DNA from: Aphis gossypii
Taxonomy: Eukaryota > Arthropoda > Insecta > Hemiptera > Aphididae
Reading direction: 5' to 3'
DNA length: 64,000 nucleotides
Assembly: GCF_020184175.1 (NCBI RefSeq)
Contig: NC_065530.1
Location: 38,417,260-38,481,259, forward strand
In this document: positions 15,108 to 28,324 of the stretch, piece by piece
How positions within the stretch are numbered: the stretch's first letter is position 1
How the letters are laid out: each line of letters opens with the position of its first letter
Translations under genes and position numbers: made by a program
The notes under the pieces: generated by a model
What the model was told of the DNA's origin: nothing
Seen by the model: the letters and a program-made list of their open reading frames with translations, nothing else
Database searches by the model: none

Positions 15108-16236
15108 TTAATAATATTTATATTAAGTAGGCACTACAATTAGACATAATACAAGATTTGTTTGAAATAATTTGATGTCGTAACTATATTGTTACGGGTT
15201 ATTAATACATCAAAGTATACCAGAAAGTCTGAGAACTTAGAAATTACTATCGTTCAAATTTCAATTGAGGTGCATTAACATTTTTTCTAAGTCATCTTCT
15301 CATTAATTTATGATAAAAAAAGAGTTATAGTTCTCGTTTGAAAAAATAAGTCTTATGCAGTTATAAGATAAGCCATACAGAAAATTTCTTGGATAGTACA
15401 AAAATTCAGTTATTTCAAAATATGCAGATCTCTAACTATTTACATATGTATTCAGGGTTGGATCAGGGAGGGGCAAGGAAGCTACAGTTCCGGGCTGAAA
15501 GTTGAAAAAGGCACAATGTGTCAACTCTTTTTTTATACATATAAATGGCATAAATTAAATAAAACATTAATATAATAATATAAATTCTATACTACAATAC
15601 AAAAATATACTATACTTATTTAATTAATATTTATTAAAAATTACTAGATCTGAATAAAAAAATGAAATTGTTTTGGGTGAAAGGGTCTCGTCAAATGTAA
15701 TAACCCCCTTATTCTATGACCATAATCCGGCCATGTAGGGCGTACCTATTGGAAAAAATTAGGAACTATGAAAACAAAATTCATAATATAAAATCTTATA
15801 TATATAACGAAACGTTATAAAGATTGGTCTTGTGGTTTAAAACGAAAATGGGGTGGGGTGATATGAATTATTATTATTAACTTACAAATATTTAAATCAA
15901 AAATAATAATAAAAAAAAAAAACGTTAAGGGCACATACCACTTATGTACTATATTGTAATGCATCGAAGACGATAATATTAAATTTATACCTATCTGCCA
16001 ATAAACGTTATAATGGTTACGCGAAGCCGTAATAAATATAATTTAATATAAACACTCTCCGGTTACCTGTAACATAGTTATCGGCACGTGCGTGCATTAT
16101 AATTATTATTTTTTTGTCTACCCCGACGACCATTCGGTCCCCGTTTGTTACACACTTCGCGCATTACAATCACGACAGCGGTCGCATGTTATAATTGTAG
16201 TATTCACTGTGCAGTGGACGTGACATATGATATATA

Positions 16237-16858
16237 CAGAGTGATCCGCTTGACGTGGTTCATTCAATAAGTTAAGTCTGATTGATCGATGCTTTACGCT
16301 TTTTTTTTTAAAAAAAGGGTTTGGATACTCGTATAGCTACCTATAGGTATATTTAGTAATGTGTATAATCAATACGTATTGAAAAAATCTAATCTATCTA
16401 TATCGGTTAATATAATTAACTAAAAGTTATTATTTATTGAGTTATAATTGCTTATTTGCTGTGTAGGCGTAGAATGTTTTTTAAATAAAATGTAAATTGT
16501 AAAATTGAACGAGTGTTTATTTTTATTTACTTATGAGCTCTCAAAGTTGTTCAAAAATAAATTGAAAGATACAACAACGATAGCCACGTTATTTGTTTTC
16601 TTATCCAATATATTTAATGATCAAGCGCTCAAAAACGAAAAAAAATTTATTCAACGTTAACACTTTAAGAACGAATTTTTGGGGGTGTATTTAATAAATC
16701 ACCGTTTAAAAATCAAATTGGTTAGCAAACATTTAGCGTTTTCAGTTGACAATAATCTTAAAAGTGATAGATATTTGCACAAAATGAAATAACAATTATA
16801 ATGTGATCCAACTGTGAAAAAACTAGTATAGATTACGCCAGTTGAATGGACCACCCTG
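16237..16858. mobile_element. TA-flanked small DNA transposon remnant (Tc1/mariner-like ends)
   Basis: The ends are CAGAGTGATCC and, inverted, CAGGGTGGTCC, each flanked by TA (16235-16236, 16859-16860). Inner parts (TTCATTCAA against CCATTCAA) also resemble each other. The 622-bp inside is AT-rich with no transposase frame, so this is a non-autonomous or decayed copy. Confidence 0.5.
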
Positions 16859-19129
16859 TACACAAAAATACATGTATAATATATATATTATATTAAATTA
16901 TATGCAGACGACGAGTTTTAAAAATAAACGAGCAACAGGCTGACATCAATATTTTTCTTTTTATATAAACTCGCACGGCAACCGTTGCGTTTCGAACGGT
17001 TAATACTGAATTGTCATTTAATTATATAATTATAATTATTTTATTGTTCACCGCGACGACGCAACACAACGTAAAACACAAGAAAAAAACACAATCGGGT
17101 TAAACTGTCTCATTTGTAGTTACGAACCGAGGCGACTACGGCAGGCGAAAAAACGGCGAGCGTGGAAGCGTTTCGAGAGACGAAAAAAATCTTGTATAAG
17201 AAACTAGATGACATTCGACAATTTCGAGGCGTTGTAATGATTGTACTAATAAATTATTATTATATACTTTCTGTTATTACTTATATACGACGATGTTCGA
17301 TGTTAAGTAATAATAATAATTAATCGATTACGGCAAGGTCAGATTCAGATACTTTTGCACCCCGGGGAAGATATTTTCTCAGTTTTTTTAATATAGACAA
17401 AAATGTGTATATAATATATGTACATAAATATATAAACACCGAATGAACTAAATTTCGCTTAAAAATAATTATAGAACTAATATTTTATATTAATTATTTT
17501 ATTAATATTATTGCTGAATACATAAATGATAATTGATTTCCATACGCGATACCATATGACGCTATTGTATTGTAGCAGTTAATCGATTATTTTCGTAACA
17601 ATCGGCTGACATATAATATAAAATCTATATTATTTGACACAATAAGAGTGTAAGCTATATTTAAACAAAATATTATTTGTGAACAAAAAGTATAAAATAT
17701 TTCATGAAAGAAGCCATAGGTAACATTTTCTAAATCTAACATAAAAATATACAAAATTTGCATTATTTTTTGTAAAAATTCGTGAAACCATTTTCTTTCA
17801 AGAACCTTATAGGAAGACTAAATTTATGACGGCTATTGTAAATCTGTATTTTGTAAAAAAAGTCAAATGAGAGTTGATGCCTTAGATGATTTGTATGAAA
17901 AGCTGTAAGGTAATACATTAAGTAGTTGTATATAGTATATTTTATAAAAACATTTGGTTCTTTCGTTTATTGTTGTAAATTTTAAATCGGTATCTATGTA
18001 TTATGTTTATTTATGTATAAATTCGTTTCCCTTATTAGTATTAATTTTTTTTGTGTTTGTTTTTTTCTTAAAATAAATATTGAGATCACTATATTTATTT
18101 TTATTAAAATCTCATTAAATAATAATAATAAAATGGTGTATAAATGTAAAAAAATACATTCAACGGAACTATTCATTTCAAGGAAATATCTGAATTTTAT
18201 TTAGATTCGGCCTCTTTGCATAAACCCTCAAACTCTGAAGTTTTTCTAAATTGGCTTGAGTAGATATTTGCACACCATAAGTTTTATATTAATAATTTAA
18301 ATGTGTTAATTACATATAGTAAAGTAAATCGGGTAAAGCATATGCGATTATATTCTAGAGATAGTTTTTTAATAGTTAGTACAAATTTAAAGGGTAAATA
18401 TACTTGCATGTTAAAAAAATAAATAAAAAAAAAAATATGATAGACTTATATAGTAGCGGGAATAATAGCTATACGAAACGATAACATGTGTAGGGTTGTC
18501 GGTTAGAAGAAAAGCGTTAGAAACCGATTTACAACATGTATGAGTACAATACATTATAAAATATGTTAACATTTTATTGCGTACACCAAAGACGTAACCT
18601 GAACCTATATTATAATGGACTCGGTGAGGTACATATAAACGCGGCGTTATTGTAGTGTCGTGCCGAAGACGAAAACATTGCGCGCACGTCATTCGTGGCG
18701 TCATTGGGTGGGATATCTCGTATCATACCCATACCTATAGTAATATACTTGTGCCTATATCTTCTGCTGTGGTCCATATTATTTTTATTTTAGCCCCCAG
18801 ATCAGTATCTTAAGTAGTGGATCTCCCGAAGACCGGACATGGCGCCAGTAACATATCTATAATGTACCAATAACTGATAGTGGCGGGGATCGGCCGATTA
18901 TATATCGAAGGTCCGAGGTTGACAAACGCAGCCCTCCTTTATTTTACAGCTCCTTAGTACGAGAGAATATTTTTCGACATCTCTGACCCGACTATAATAT
19001 TTTATAATAATAAGCAAACAATGGAAATACCTATATACCACCATCGGGGGGTCGCGGCATTGTCTCGGGCTGCTTGTGATCGTTTCTCGAATGGAATGGT
19101 CAGATTTATATCATTATATCAGATAGACG

Positions 19130-19174
19130 TCCATCGCACATTCGAATGTAGAGCGCATTCAAATGTGCGATGGA
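19130..19174. repeat. Compact hairpin, 19-bp stem and 7-nt loop
   Basis: TCCATCGCACATTCGAATG, loop TAGAGCG, then CATTCAAATGTGCGATGGA. One position differs (C against A), all others pair. The stem is unusually GC-containing for this region and does not extend outward, so it is shorter than a normal pre-miRNA. Confidence 0.7.
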
Positions 19175-22100
19175 TATTGTTAAGAAATGATATTTTAAAT
19201 AAACGGTATTAAGGATAATAGAATAATACATGTAAAATAATAATATACACTGTTGGTTTTGCAGTACCTATCTATTTGTTATTGTTTAGAGTGATGCAGG
19301 AAATTTATACTGTACTCATACAGACTCACAGTATATACCTATATTATGTATAAACACGCTACAATAGTATTTTGTTATAGCGCCATTGTGGTTTCTCCTT
19401 TTTTTTATAATAATTGCTATGATTGTAATTATAACGAAAGTTGTAGGTAGATACTACTAGATAGGTACAACTATATTATATTAAGCACTTATATAATATT
19501 ATAATTATTATATTATGTACATTTTATGGAAAATATGATGAGATGATTAAAAAAAGAACACACTGCAGTAGGTACTCGAATAAAAGGAATTATTATTTCA
19601 TTTGTACATAATCTATTATATGTATCAAACACCTCTATTGTGGATATGCTCAAAATAAACAGTATTTTTATTCGATTAGGAAATCACAGATCTTGAATGT
19701 TTTTAAAGAATTACTGTGCAATTCAAATTTTATTACATGCCGGAGGACTGGCTTATTACTATGAAGTCTTAAGTCCACGATATCGGATGACGTTTAATGA
19801 CATCTAGTCGGATTAGCTTTAGCTGATATTCTATACTGTTACATATATATTTCCCTTGATAATAATATTATAAACTGTAATATCATACATTAACATCATA
19901 CGAGGATGGAAAATTAAGTGTGGTACACGGGTGTGCATTGTGTATGCTTTTAGTCTTTTTCACATATCATGAAATTAATACTATAGAGCAAAGATCATTT
20001 TTTCAAACAAGCCTGACACTGAATCAAGTTTTTCGCACGGTTAAATCTAGTTCGATGTACAACACATTAGTGACGTCAGAAAGACTGTAATAATAAGTAT
20101 TTGAACATCAAACAAAACACTTCATTTTACTCAAAATAACTATTTAGTTTTTTAAACGAGTAAATAGTACCGAAAAAATTCGGTCAAATAATAATACGCG
20201 GCATTGATGATAAGTGTATGTGTTATTATTTTTGCACATATCATCCGAAATAACTCACTAAGATGATCATGTTTATTCCAAAACAAGTTTCATGCAAAAG
20301 TAACAAATGATGTTATAATATTATAGTATATAAAGCACATAAAATCTATACTACACCCAACATACTTCGCGACGATTAAGTAAAAATTATTCAAATGACT
20401 ACGCGTGATATAAATTATTCATGCCTACTTTTTTGCAGCTTATGACCTAGTATAGTATAGTTATACTGTAGTCAAGTATATGTACATCACAGTAGTTTAA
20501 GTTTATTTCTAATTTTCATTAAATGTAAGATCATTTTTAAATTTTTTGATTGATTATAAAGTTAAGTATACCTTAACTCTACCTACCTATAGAGAGTACA
20601 TAAATTATAGTAATTATTATCTTATTTTTGTTTGTTTTATTATATGAAATATACAATCTATACAAATTAGCATGATAATGTAATGATGGTGTAAGATTAT
20701 AGATACGAGTATCGTGAGTAAGAAACTATGGCGAGGTTAGATTGAGGTTAAGTGACACTCTATCTAACCGTTTAAAATAATAATTTGTGAAATATATTTT
20801 ATCATTTTAACTTAACTAAATGAATATAAAATGAATATATTATTATTTATAGTAGCGATAGAGTAAAATACTGTATATATACACAGTACAAAGTACCTAT
20901 CTATTTGTATTTATAACATAAAAATACATAGCCATTACCTATACATTATTTGTTTAATTAATTGAAGTCTAAATTGCAGTTTTGTTTTATCGGTTCTAAT
21001 AAATGCTCGAATAATAAACAAAACGAGATTCTCGCCTTTCAATCAATTTGTTTATATTACTGTATATGTGTAATTTATCATTAAAGCGTAATCTAAAGAA
21101 ATCTCAATAAAATTGAAAATATAATACTCAATAATGTTATAATAATTACTATACAGTAGCTAACCTTTTTTTTTTGTATGTGCTCTCCGTATAGTCACTT
21201 GGGGGGAACCTTTCCTTGCGGTAATCCTACCCCCAGCTATTATATACCTATAGTTACATAAGTATTATTTTAAATATAATGGATTACGAAAACTTCCAGA
21301 AACATTTCCTTAAAACATGGTTATATTATACAGTGGGTATGACTAAGTGTCTACTACTTCGTCATCACTTATTGGTTATCATAATATTGCATAAGGAGGT
21401 GTTATTATAAAATATTTTAAGAAATGAAAATATAACGTTGTGTACTTACAATAATACTGCAGAGAATATAAATCGTAATATAATGTATAAATCTACATAT
21501 TTAAATATTTTTAATATTAGAGAGTATTTTTCCAGGAATGCCACTAAATTATATTAATTTCTAGAAAAACTTTGTTTTTAATTAAAATGTCAATAAACAT
21601 TGACAAATCATTTTAATATACTATATTATAATATTGACTGTATGACTGTATGACAAACTATATAGTTTGGACTTTTTTGTTAATGATGATAATGTAATAT
21701 TATTTACTTTTAAAAATTGTATTAAACAACAACATCGTGTTTACCATAAATATTTTATTAATACTGTTTTAATGAATATTTTGTGAGCTTTACAATAATA
21801 GTAAAAGCACAAATACTGCGTCCGTATACACATAGATATCGTACATGTAACATAAACATGCAGAGTGATGTCCAAATCCCCAAAGGGATTGATGTGAAAC
21901 TTTTAGTTTAATATTAAAATTTCCTTCTTATTAATTTATAAAATATGCAATATATTAGGTAGAATTGCATATTTTGAGAAACGAATGTATGATATAAAAG
22001 TAAATATATATAAAATAATATATGTTTATAAAGTTGCACAAAACATTGTTTTTTTGTGTATGAATTTATTAGGTTTGATTGATACCTATTAATTATTTAA

Positions 22101-25100
22101 TTAGACTTATTAATGTTCTGGAGTGAAAATTTACGAATGATATAAACTAGTCGATTTCGCGAAAAAGATGCACACTAAAATAAATGCACTCTTCATTATA
22201 ACACCTATTACTTATATACTATAGATATGTCTATTCTAATCATTTCTATTATAGAATTAATGTGAAAAATTAACATATTCTGCAGAAATACTTTATAGGT
22301 ACTATTGTATGTACTATACAATATATTTTAAATGAATAAAATGGTATAAGGATACATAAGGTATTTTAATAATAAAAAATAAATGCGTTTTTCAACACTG
22401 TACAGAGAATTGAACCTAGAATATATACGTATTTATGTATAATAATACGTATACACTATACAATAGTACAATAGTATAGGTACATAATATACAAGTACCT
22501 ACCTACTTGCACGCGGACATTGCGTAGTATCCGATATTTAATTAATTTATTCCACCTTAATACATGTTATGAACTAATTCGTTTACATTATTAATATTTT
22601 TCACGTATTACGATGAAAAAAATTTATATTCAAACTTCGGAGCGAGAGATAAAAATAATCAATAACTACGACGAACCCGCTAGCAGTTGATATTGGCAAT
22701 TTGTGATAAAGCACAATGCATTTTTAGAAACAAAATAAACATAAGTAACAAAAATGGACAGTTTAGACAGCCACCTATAGATAAATTGAATATTATAGCC
22801 AACAATCGATACATACGAAGAATGCTATCAATTTACCATAAATAAATGATAATAATTTTTTTTATTACTATTATTACGTAGGTATCTGGTACAATTGGTA
22901 CATATATATTTTGATGCCGAAATTGAATGTCATGATATTCATAAATACATTTTGCGCGTAAGATTTGAGAAAAAAAAACGAATTCATTACTATATTACAA
23001 CGATATTAGGCAAAAGTTACAGCAACGATTTTCAACCTAAATATTATTATTATTTATATTTATTACCTACTAAGTATAATAATTTCGTGAATTTGCAGGT
23101 AAACATTATTTTTTTCTGTCAGAAAAGGCAAAATAACTACAGATATTATAATGATTAATAGTTAGTACTCTTAAGCACAATTTATAACTTTTTAAAATTC
23201 AAAAATAAAATACAATTAGTTTGTGGAAAGCTCATTATGTAGTTACATGTAGGATCAACACTACATAACAAATACAGTTTGTAAATCAATAGACAATACT
23301 TGTATAATATTTTATTGTTATACCATTTTGAATCCGTTAAACAATTTTTAAACAGTTTTAATTATAATGAATTGTCTCCACAGAAATAAAATTACAATAA
23401 TTATGATGATAAACCATAAGTCGTGATAGATATGATTAACCTATAGTATTTGATATTTTATGAAATATGAAATGGGTTTGTACTCTTAAAACTTAACCAA
23501 TGACTCATAATCACAATAGTAGAACATTGCATTGATGTTATTTTATATGATACCTACTCGAGAAAGTTAAGTACAGACAACGAAATCAAATAATGCCGAT
23601 CCAAAACGCAAAAAGAAATAGACGATAGTTGTTAAATTTACTTAAAAAATAAACTGTACATGGTAGATGAATCATGGTCATTTATAGTGTTAAAATTTCA
23701 AGCTGAACAGGCCCTACTTTATATTATACAGAATAATATCAGATTCTTAAACTAAAAGTAAATAAATAAGTAATTTGCTAATAAAAAATAATATTAATAA
23801 TAATAATAATTTTGATTCTCGTTTTACATTTTATATAATTAAATTTTATCAATAAACTATGATAATTGATAGCTTAAACAATTATATTTTATAAATTTTA
23901 ATTTAAAAACTGTATATTTTTAACTGTAATTTCTATAAAACGTATTTTGTTAAAATATGTAGGTATAAAATACATATGGTACCTATATCCAAAAAGAAAA
24001 TGCTAGTTCATTTTTATTATTTTCTAATGGTAATGGTAGGTAATACAATAATGAGTAATTTTTCAATATATTCATGACACAGTTTTATATAAGTACTGAT
24101 AGATATTCTATGACAATAATAGAATATTAGTATAAACGTATAGTTATAGAATCACAAATTCTAGTTCACAAATTATTACTTTAAATCAAATTTGTTTTTC
24201 TAATCTTTTACAGATAGACTAGCTAAAACTAATGTATCGTAATACAAGAAATATGATCTAAAAAGGTTAAATGTGTTTTTTTATTACATGAATGATGAAA
24301 GTATCTTTGATGTCATAAAAATATTTGCACAGAATTTTTGTTCATTGGATATTATTTTATAATAATTGTTGGTTACACTTTTAAGTATTATACATTAAAA
24401 CAATTGTTATTAAATGTATACCACCTTATGTCTACGGGTAATACTTTTATATTTTAATATGTACTTTTATTTGATTAAAACGATTAAATTTTTGATTTTA
24501 AGTAAAGTACTAAAATTAGAATTTTTTTTATGATTTTTGGTTTGAATATTATATCATTACATTAACGTATTTAATTTATTTTTAAAGTTACTAACCTATA
24601 ACCTAAAGCGATAGAAAATCAACAGCCCGTGAGGCAGCAAGAGAGAAATACTACATTTTAACAAGTCTATTGAAGCTGAATTTCTCACCGGAATAGTATA
24701 CGCCGAATACAGTTTGAAATAAACGTAAAGGAAAAATAATAATAAGCGTCATCGAGTTTGATTATAGTATTCAAATGGGAGACTTATAAATTATTGTTTA
24801 CTGCCGTCGTCTGAGAATGATCGGCATTCGTGGTTGTGACATTTTATCATCCGCGTGCGGATTAAACACGTATAGTACTATTACGTAAAATGTGTTCAAG
24901 CAAATAAATCTTCGAGAACTTACATTATAATAATAATATAAACGGATTAATATAATATAACCATACGTTTCTTAGAAAAACGAATTGATTATACTGTTAA
25001 TATATCTACCTCATATATGGGGGACAATCGGTGGTCGAGTAGCTTACAAGGCTGAGTATGGTCCAGTGCAGGATAATAATACATTTTATTAATATGATAC

Positions 25101-25626
25101 TCACATAATAATATTTAAATATCAACAATTTCACTAAATTTCTCAAGTTTTTATACTTAAGGGGTAGGTATGAAACAAAAAAATGGAGTACTTAATAAAA
25201 TAAGTTAGACCGAGAAGTTAAAGGGTTTTCTGTGTTTACTCTGTAGTTTATAGCCAAAAACAATATCCAATGGAGACATTTTAATATTTAACTTTGTTAT
25301 TTTATAATTTAAAATCATACTTTTTAATAACCATATAAAAATGTAAACAGTTATTCTTTTATAATTTGGTGGTAACATACTCGTAGTATATTAGAAATTG
25401 TAAAATATTGTAATGAATTCACAATTACCTTTTATGGTTCACAAAGGTTATTACTTATAAGTTATATAAAATCGTTTAAAACGATTAAAATCGTCGATGA
25501 TATAAAAACAGAATTGTATTATTTTCTATTTCGGATGTGATTGTAGGAGGGGAAGGGTGGTATTTTTTTTTTATTGAAAATCGAGTAAGATGACTAACAG
25601 TATAGGTATAATAAACCGTGACTGAC

Positions 25627-25753
25627 CTGCAATTTTTTTCTCCCTCAATTTGTTCCAAAATGTTTCCGACCGGCCAACTTTCCATTGTTTTTCGAATTTA
25701 ACGCTCACACTACGGAAAAACTTGAAACCGAACTTATCGCCGGCGCCGGCCAT
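25627..25753 (-). CDS. Candidate first coding exon (MAGAGDKFG...)
   Basis: An ATG with G at -3 and +4 opens 42 codons beginning MAGAGDKFGFKFFRSVSV, rich in Lys, Phe and Trp, and ends at GCAG|GTCAGT in phase 1. It sits in the most GC- and CpG-rich patch of the window, which suits a gene start. Translation past the donor gives hydrophobic intron-like residues and a stop. A longer overlapping frame (82 codons from 25953) lies partly upstream and would act as an upstream ORF if transcribed. No next exon is certain; it may lie tens of kb to the left or beyond the window. Family not recognised. Confidence 0.4.
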
Positions 25754-26025
25754 AACATTCGGTACTCGATCGCGTCCGGCACGCCGTGCCGTTGCAGGTG
25801 GTCCGCGGACGGTTGTCGCTCAAACGTTTCTACATTATTATCTCTAGCAAGCGCGCTGCGACTCCTATCGCTACACGCGCAGCCGTAACGCCCACCGTCG
25901 CCGCCGCAGCAACGGTTCAAAATTCGTTCACGCCGAATCCTATACGCAAACAAAATTACTCACCGCAATCCGGGTACGAATAATTTTAATTTTGCCGTCG
26001 AAATTTAATAAACTGATTATCAAAT
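25754..26025 (-). promoter_or_regulatory. GC-rich promoter / 5' leader region
   Basis: Dense CpG and GGCGGCGACGG-type sequence in otherwise AT-rich DNA, directly upstream of the MAGAGDKFG frame. On the minus strand it also has a second donor-like site (GATTGCG|GTGAGTAAT, exon end 25964) and an initiator-like ATCAGT near 26017. Two alternative first exons are possible. Confidence 0.3.
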
Positions 26026-26029
26026 GGGT

Positions 26030-28290
26030 ACCATATTATAGCATTATATAACTATATCTTTAACAGTTAACGTGACAATTTAAAAAAAAATAATGTAAAC
26101 TATATCTATAATGAACCTATGAAAAAAATTGTGCCTGTCCCGTAATAGCGACAATTAACGCTAAAAAATTATACAGCACACAGATAATAACGCTAAACGC
26201 TACTGAATACCATTATTATCTGTGTATAAAATAGTATAATATAGTAATATAATACAGCACTATATAGTCGTTTGCGCATATTTACCTACTTTGTTCGTCT
26301 AATCATCAGTTGAGTAAACACAGACGTTTGGAATCTCTTATTCAAACAAATTCGTAAACGTATAATGAAATATTATTGTATAGGTACAGGTATATTGATT
26401 GTTTTTAATTTACTAACGCCAAAATATTATATTATGTGTATAATCTTTTGTATAAAATTATATTACTGTGGAAAATTGTAGGTGTAACTCTATAAAGTAC
26501 ATAACTTTTATCAAAACATTTAAAATTATTACACAACAATCTATACCTTGACAATATATAGTATTATATTCATTTTAATACTGTGACCATACAATAATAA
26601 AGAGTACAAATAATTATTTTAGGTACAACAGTTTAGTAAATTCATAAAGTTTATAAATGCAAGAACTTTAAACATTCTCTACGTTTAGTAGTTATACCCT
26701 ATGCACGTCCAAACCTATATAATTTATAAAAATCATATTTATTCATGATTCATCTAAAATCATTGCTTTTAATTCGAATATAGTTAAAACTCACAGATGG
26801 TTATTTTTTCCCTTCAAAAAATTTTTGTATTTTGTTAAACACCTTGTTAATATGCGCTTAAACACTTTTATATTATGAATGTTTTTTCATAAAAAAGTTA
26901 TCTTAAAATAATCATTACATAAATAAACGATACATTATATATTTAAAATATGAAAATTTGAAAATTAAAATATGATATTAATCAATAATCACAATAAAAA
27001 AATAATAGTTGATATGATTATTTGTGAACTTTTAAAACAAATCATCCATAACACCATATAAAAATATAAGTATACTATCAAGACTACACTTTAAAATAAA
27101 TATTTTTGAAGAGGGTATCATTTAAAGGTTATTCCGAACGTAGCATGAATGATACCTTATATCAAAATTTTGATTTTTTTTTATGCTAAATACCTACTTA
27201 TTTGATTTGATATTTTTTAAAATATAAAGGCACAAACGTATACAACAATGTTTGTCCAACCTTTTTTGAATTATAAACGTGTTACGTAAACTATCCATAT
27301 CATATTTGATATCTACATATTTGATTATGTTGTTGTTTGTTTTTTTTTTTTTAAATCCAATGTTTGTTGTTATTATCAGTTTATTTTTCTTTTAGAAATA
27401 TAGTACTTATTTGATTGTTGTTATTTTAATTTTCAACAATAAGCATTTCATTTCAATTTCTTATTAGATATGTAGTACCTACGATCTAAATAATGTATAT
27501 TATTTATTATTTAATAATTAAAAATTCTGATAAGACTATCTCATTATTGTTATTGAAAAATTAATGGTATGTCACGTGAACGATATTGATTATAGGTTTG
27601 GTTAGGTATGCCCATATACCTACCTATCCTTTATCGAGATTATATTTAGCAGTTGTAGCTGGTATTATAAATTTTTCAAATTTTCTTAAAATATACTATT
27701 TGTTATTATAATTTATAATTTTTACATTTATGTATTCTAAATTTCCAAATGATAAATAGTCATCAAATATCAAAAAAAATTGTATCTCAGCAGTCATTTT
27801 CAATACTTTGCAATTGACAGTATTATATGAATGACATTAAATAGATAACAAATAAATATAGTAAAAGAAAAAAATGTATTGTTTAATTTTAATTGATACA
27901 ATTTTAAATATGTAGACTATATACGTTTTATAGAATCTATAATATAAACCATTTAACGATACCACATTTTATATAAACCTAAGCGCTGTATTGATATAAC
28001 ATTCAGGTACGTGTAGTAATACCTTTAATATGCACTAGCATTAAAATCAAATTCCACCGGCCTAAAACTGTACAAGAAAATTGATAAAATATAAATACCT
28101 GGACGGCAGTAACGCAATAACAATATTATTATTGTGTCGTCTTATGTAATGACTATCGTATCAGTAGTTAACATTATAATATACTTAGGTATTTACTTAT
28201 AAAAATTATGTTGCTAATCGGTCAGCGTCACGTTACAACGTATAAGCCGTAATAGTCGTCAACAGATCGCGATAATAAACGTATCGAGGC
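26030..28290. other. Intergenic AT-rich stretch
   Basis: Lies between the 3' end of the main gene and the GC-rich patch at 25.75-26.0 kb. No coding signal. The 3' UTR of the spliced isoform would fall in its right part. Confidence 0.6.
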
Positions 28291-28292
28291 GT

Positions 28293-28324
28293 TTAATAGC
28301 CTAGAAATTTTGATTTAGCGTCGT
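28293..28324 (-). CDS. Candidate terminal exon (DAKSKFLGY, stop)
   Basis: Acceptor TTACACCTAG before 28324, about 84 bp after the previous donor. In phase 1 it reads (D)DAKSKFLGY and then TAA at 28293-28295. The exon is very short, so chance cannot be excluded; phase agreement with two upstream junctions is the support. No convincing AATAAA follows nearby; the closest variant is ATTAAA at 28024-28029. Confidence 0.4.

Larger units (their letters stand above)
12910..25620. other. Gene-poor AT-rich stretch with transposon remnants
   Basis: Holds the elements at 14.7 and 16.2 kb and the hairpin at 19.13 kb. The remainder has only short AT-driven frames. It would be intronic if a minus-strand gene starts at 25.7 kb and continues left. 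Confidence 0.55.

Noticed and set aside
18411..18704. 97-codon minus-strand frame
   Set aside because: Tyr/Ser/Phe-rich low-complexity end and no splice or family support; consistent with chance.
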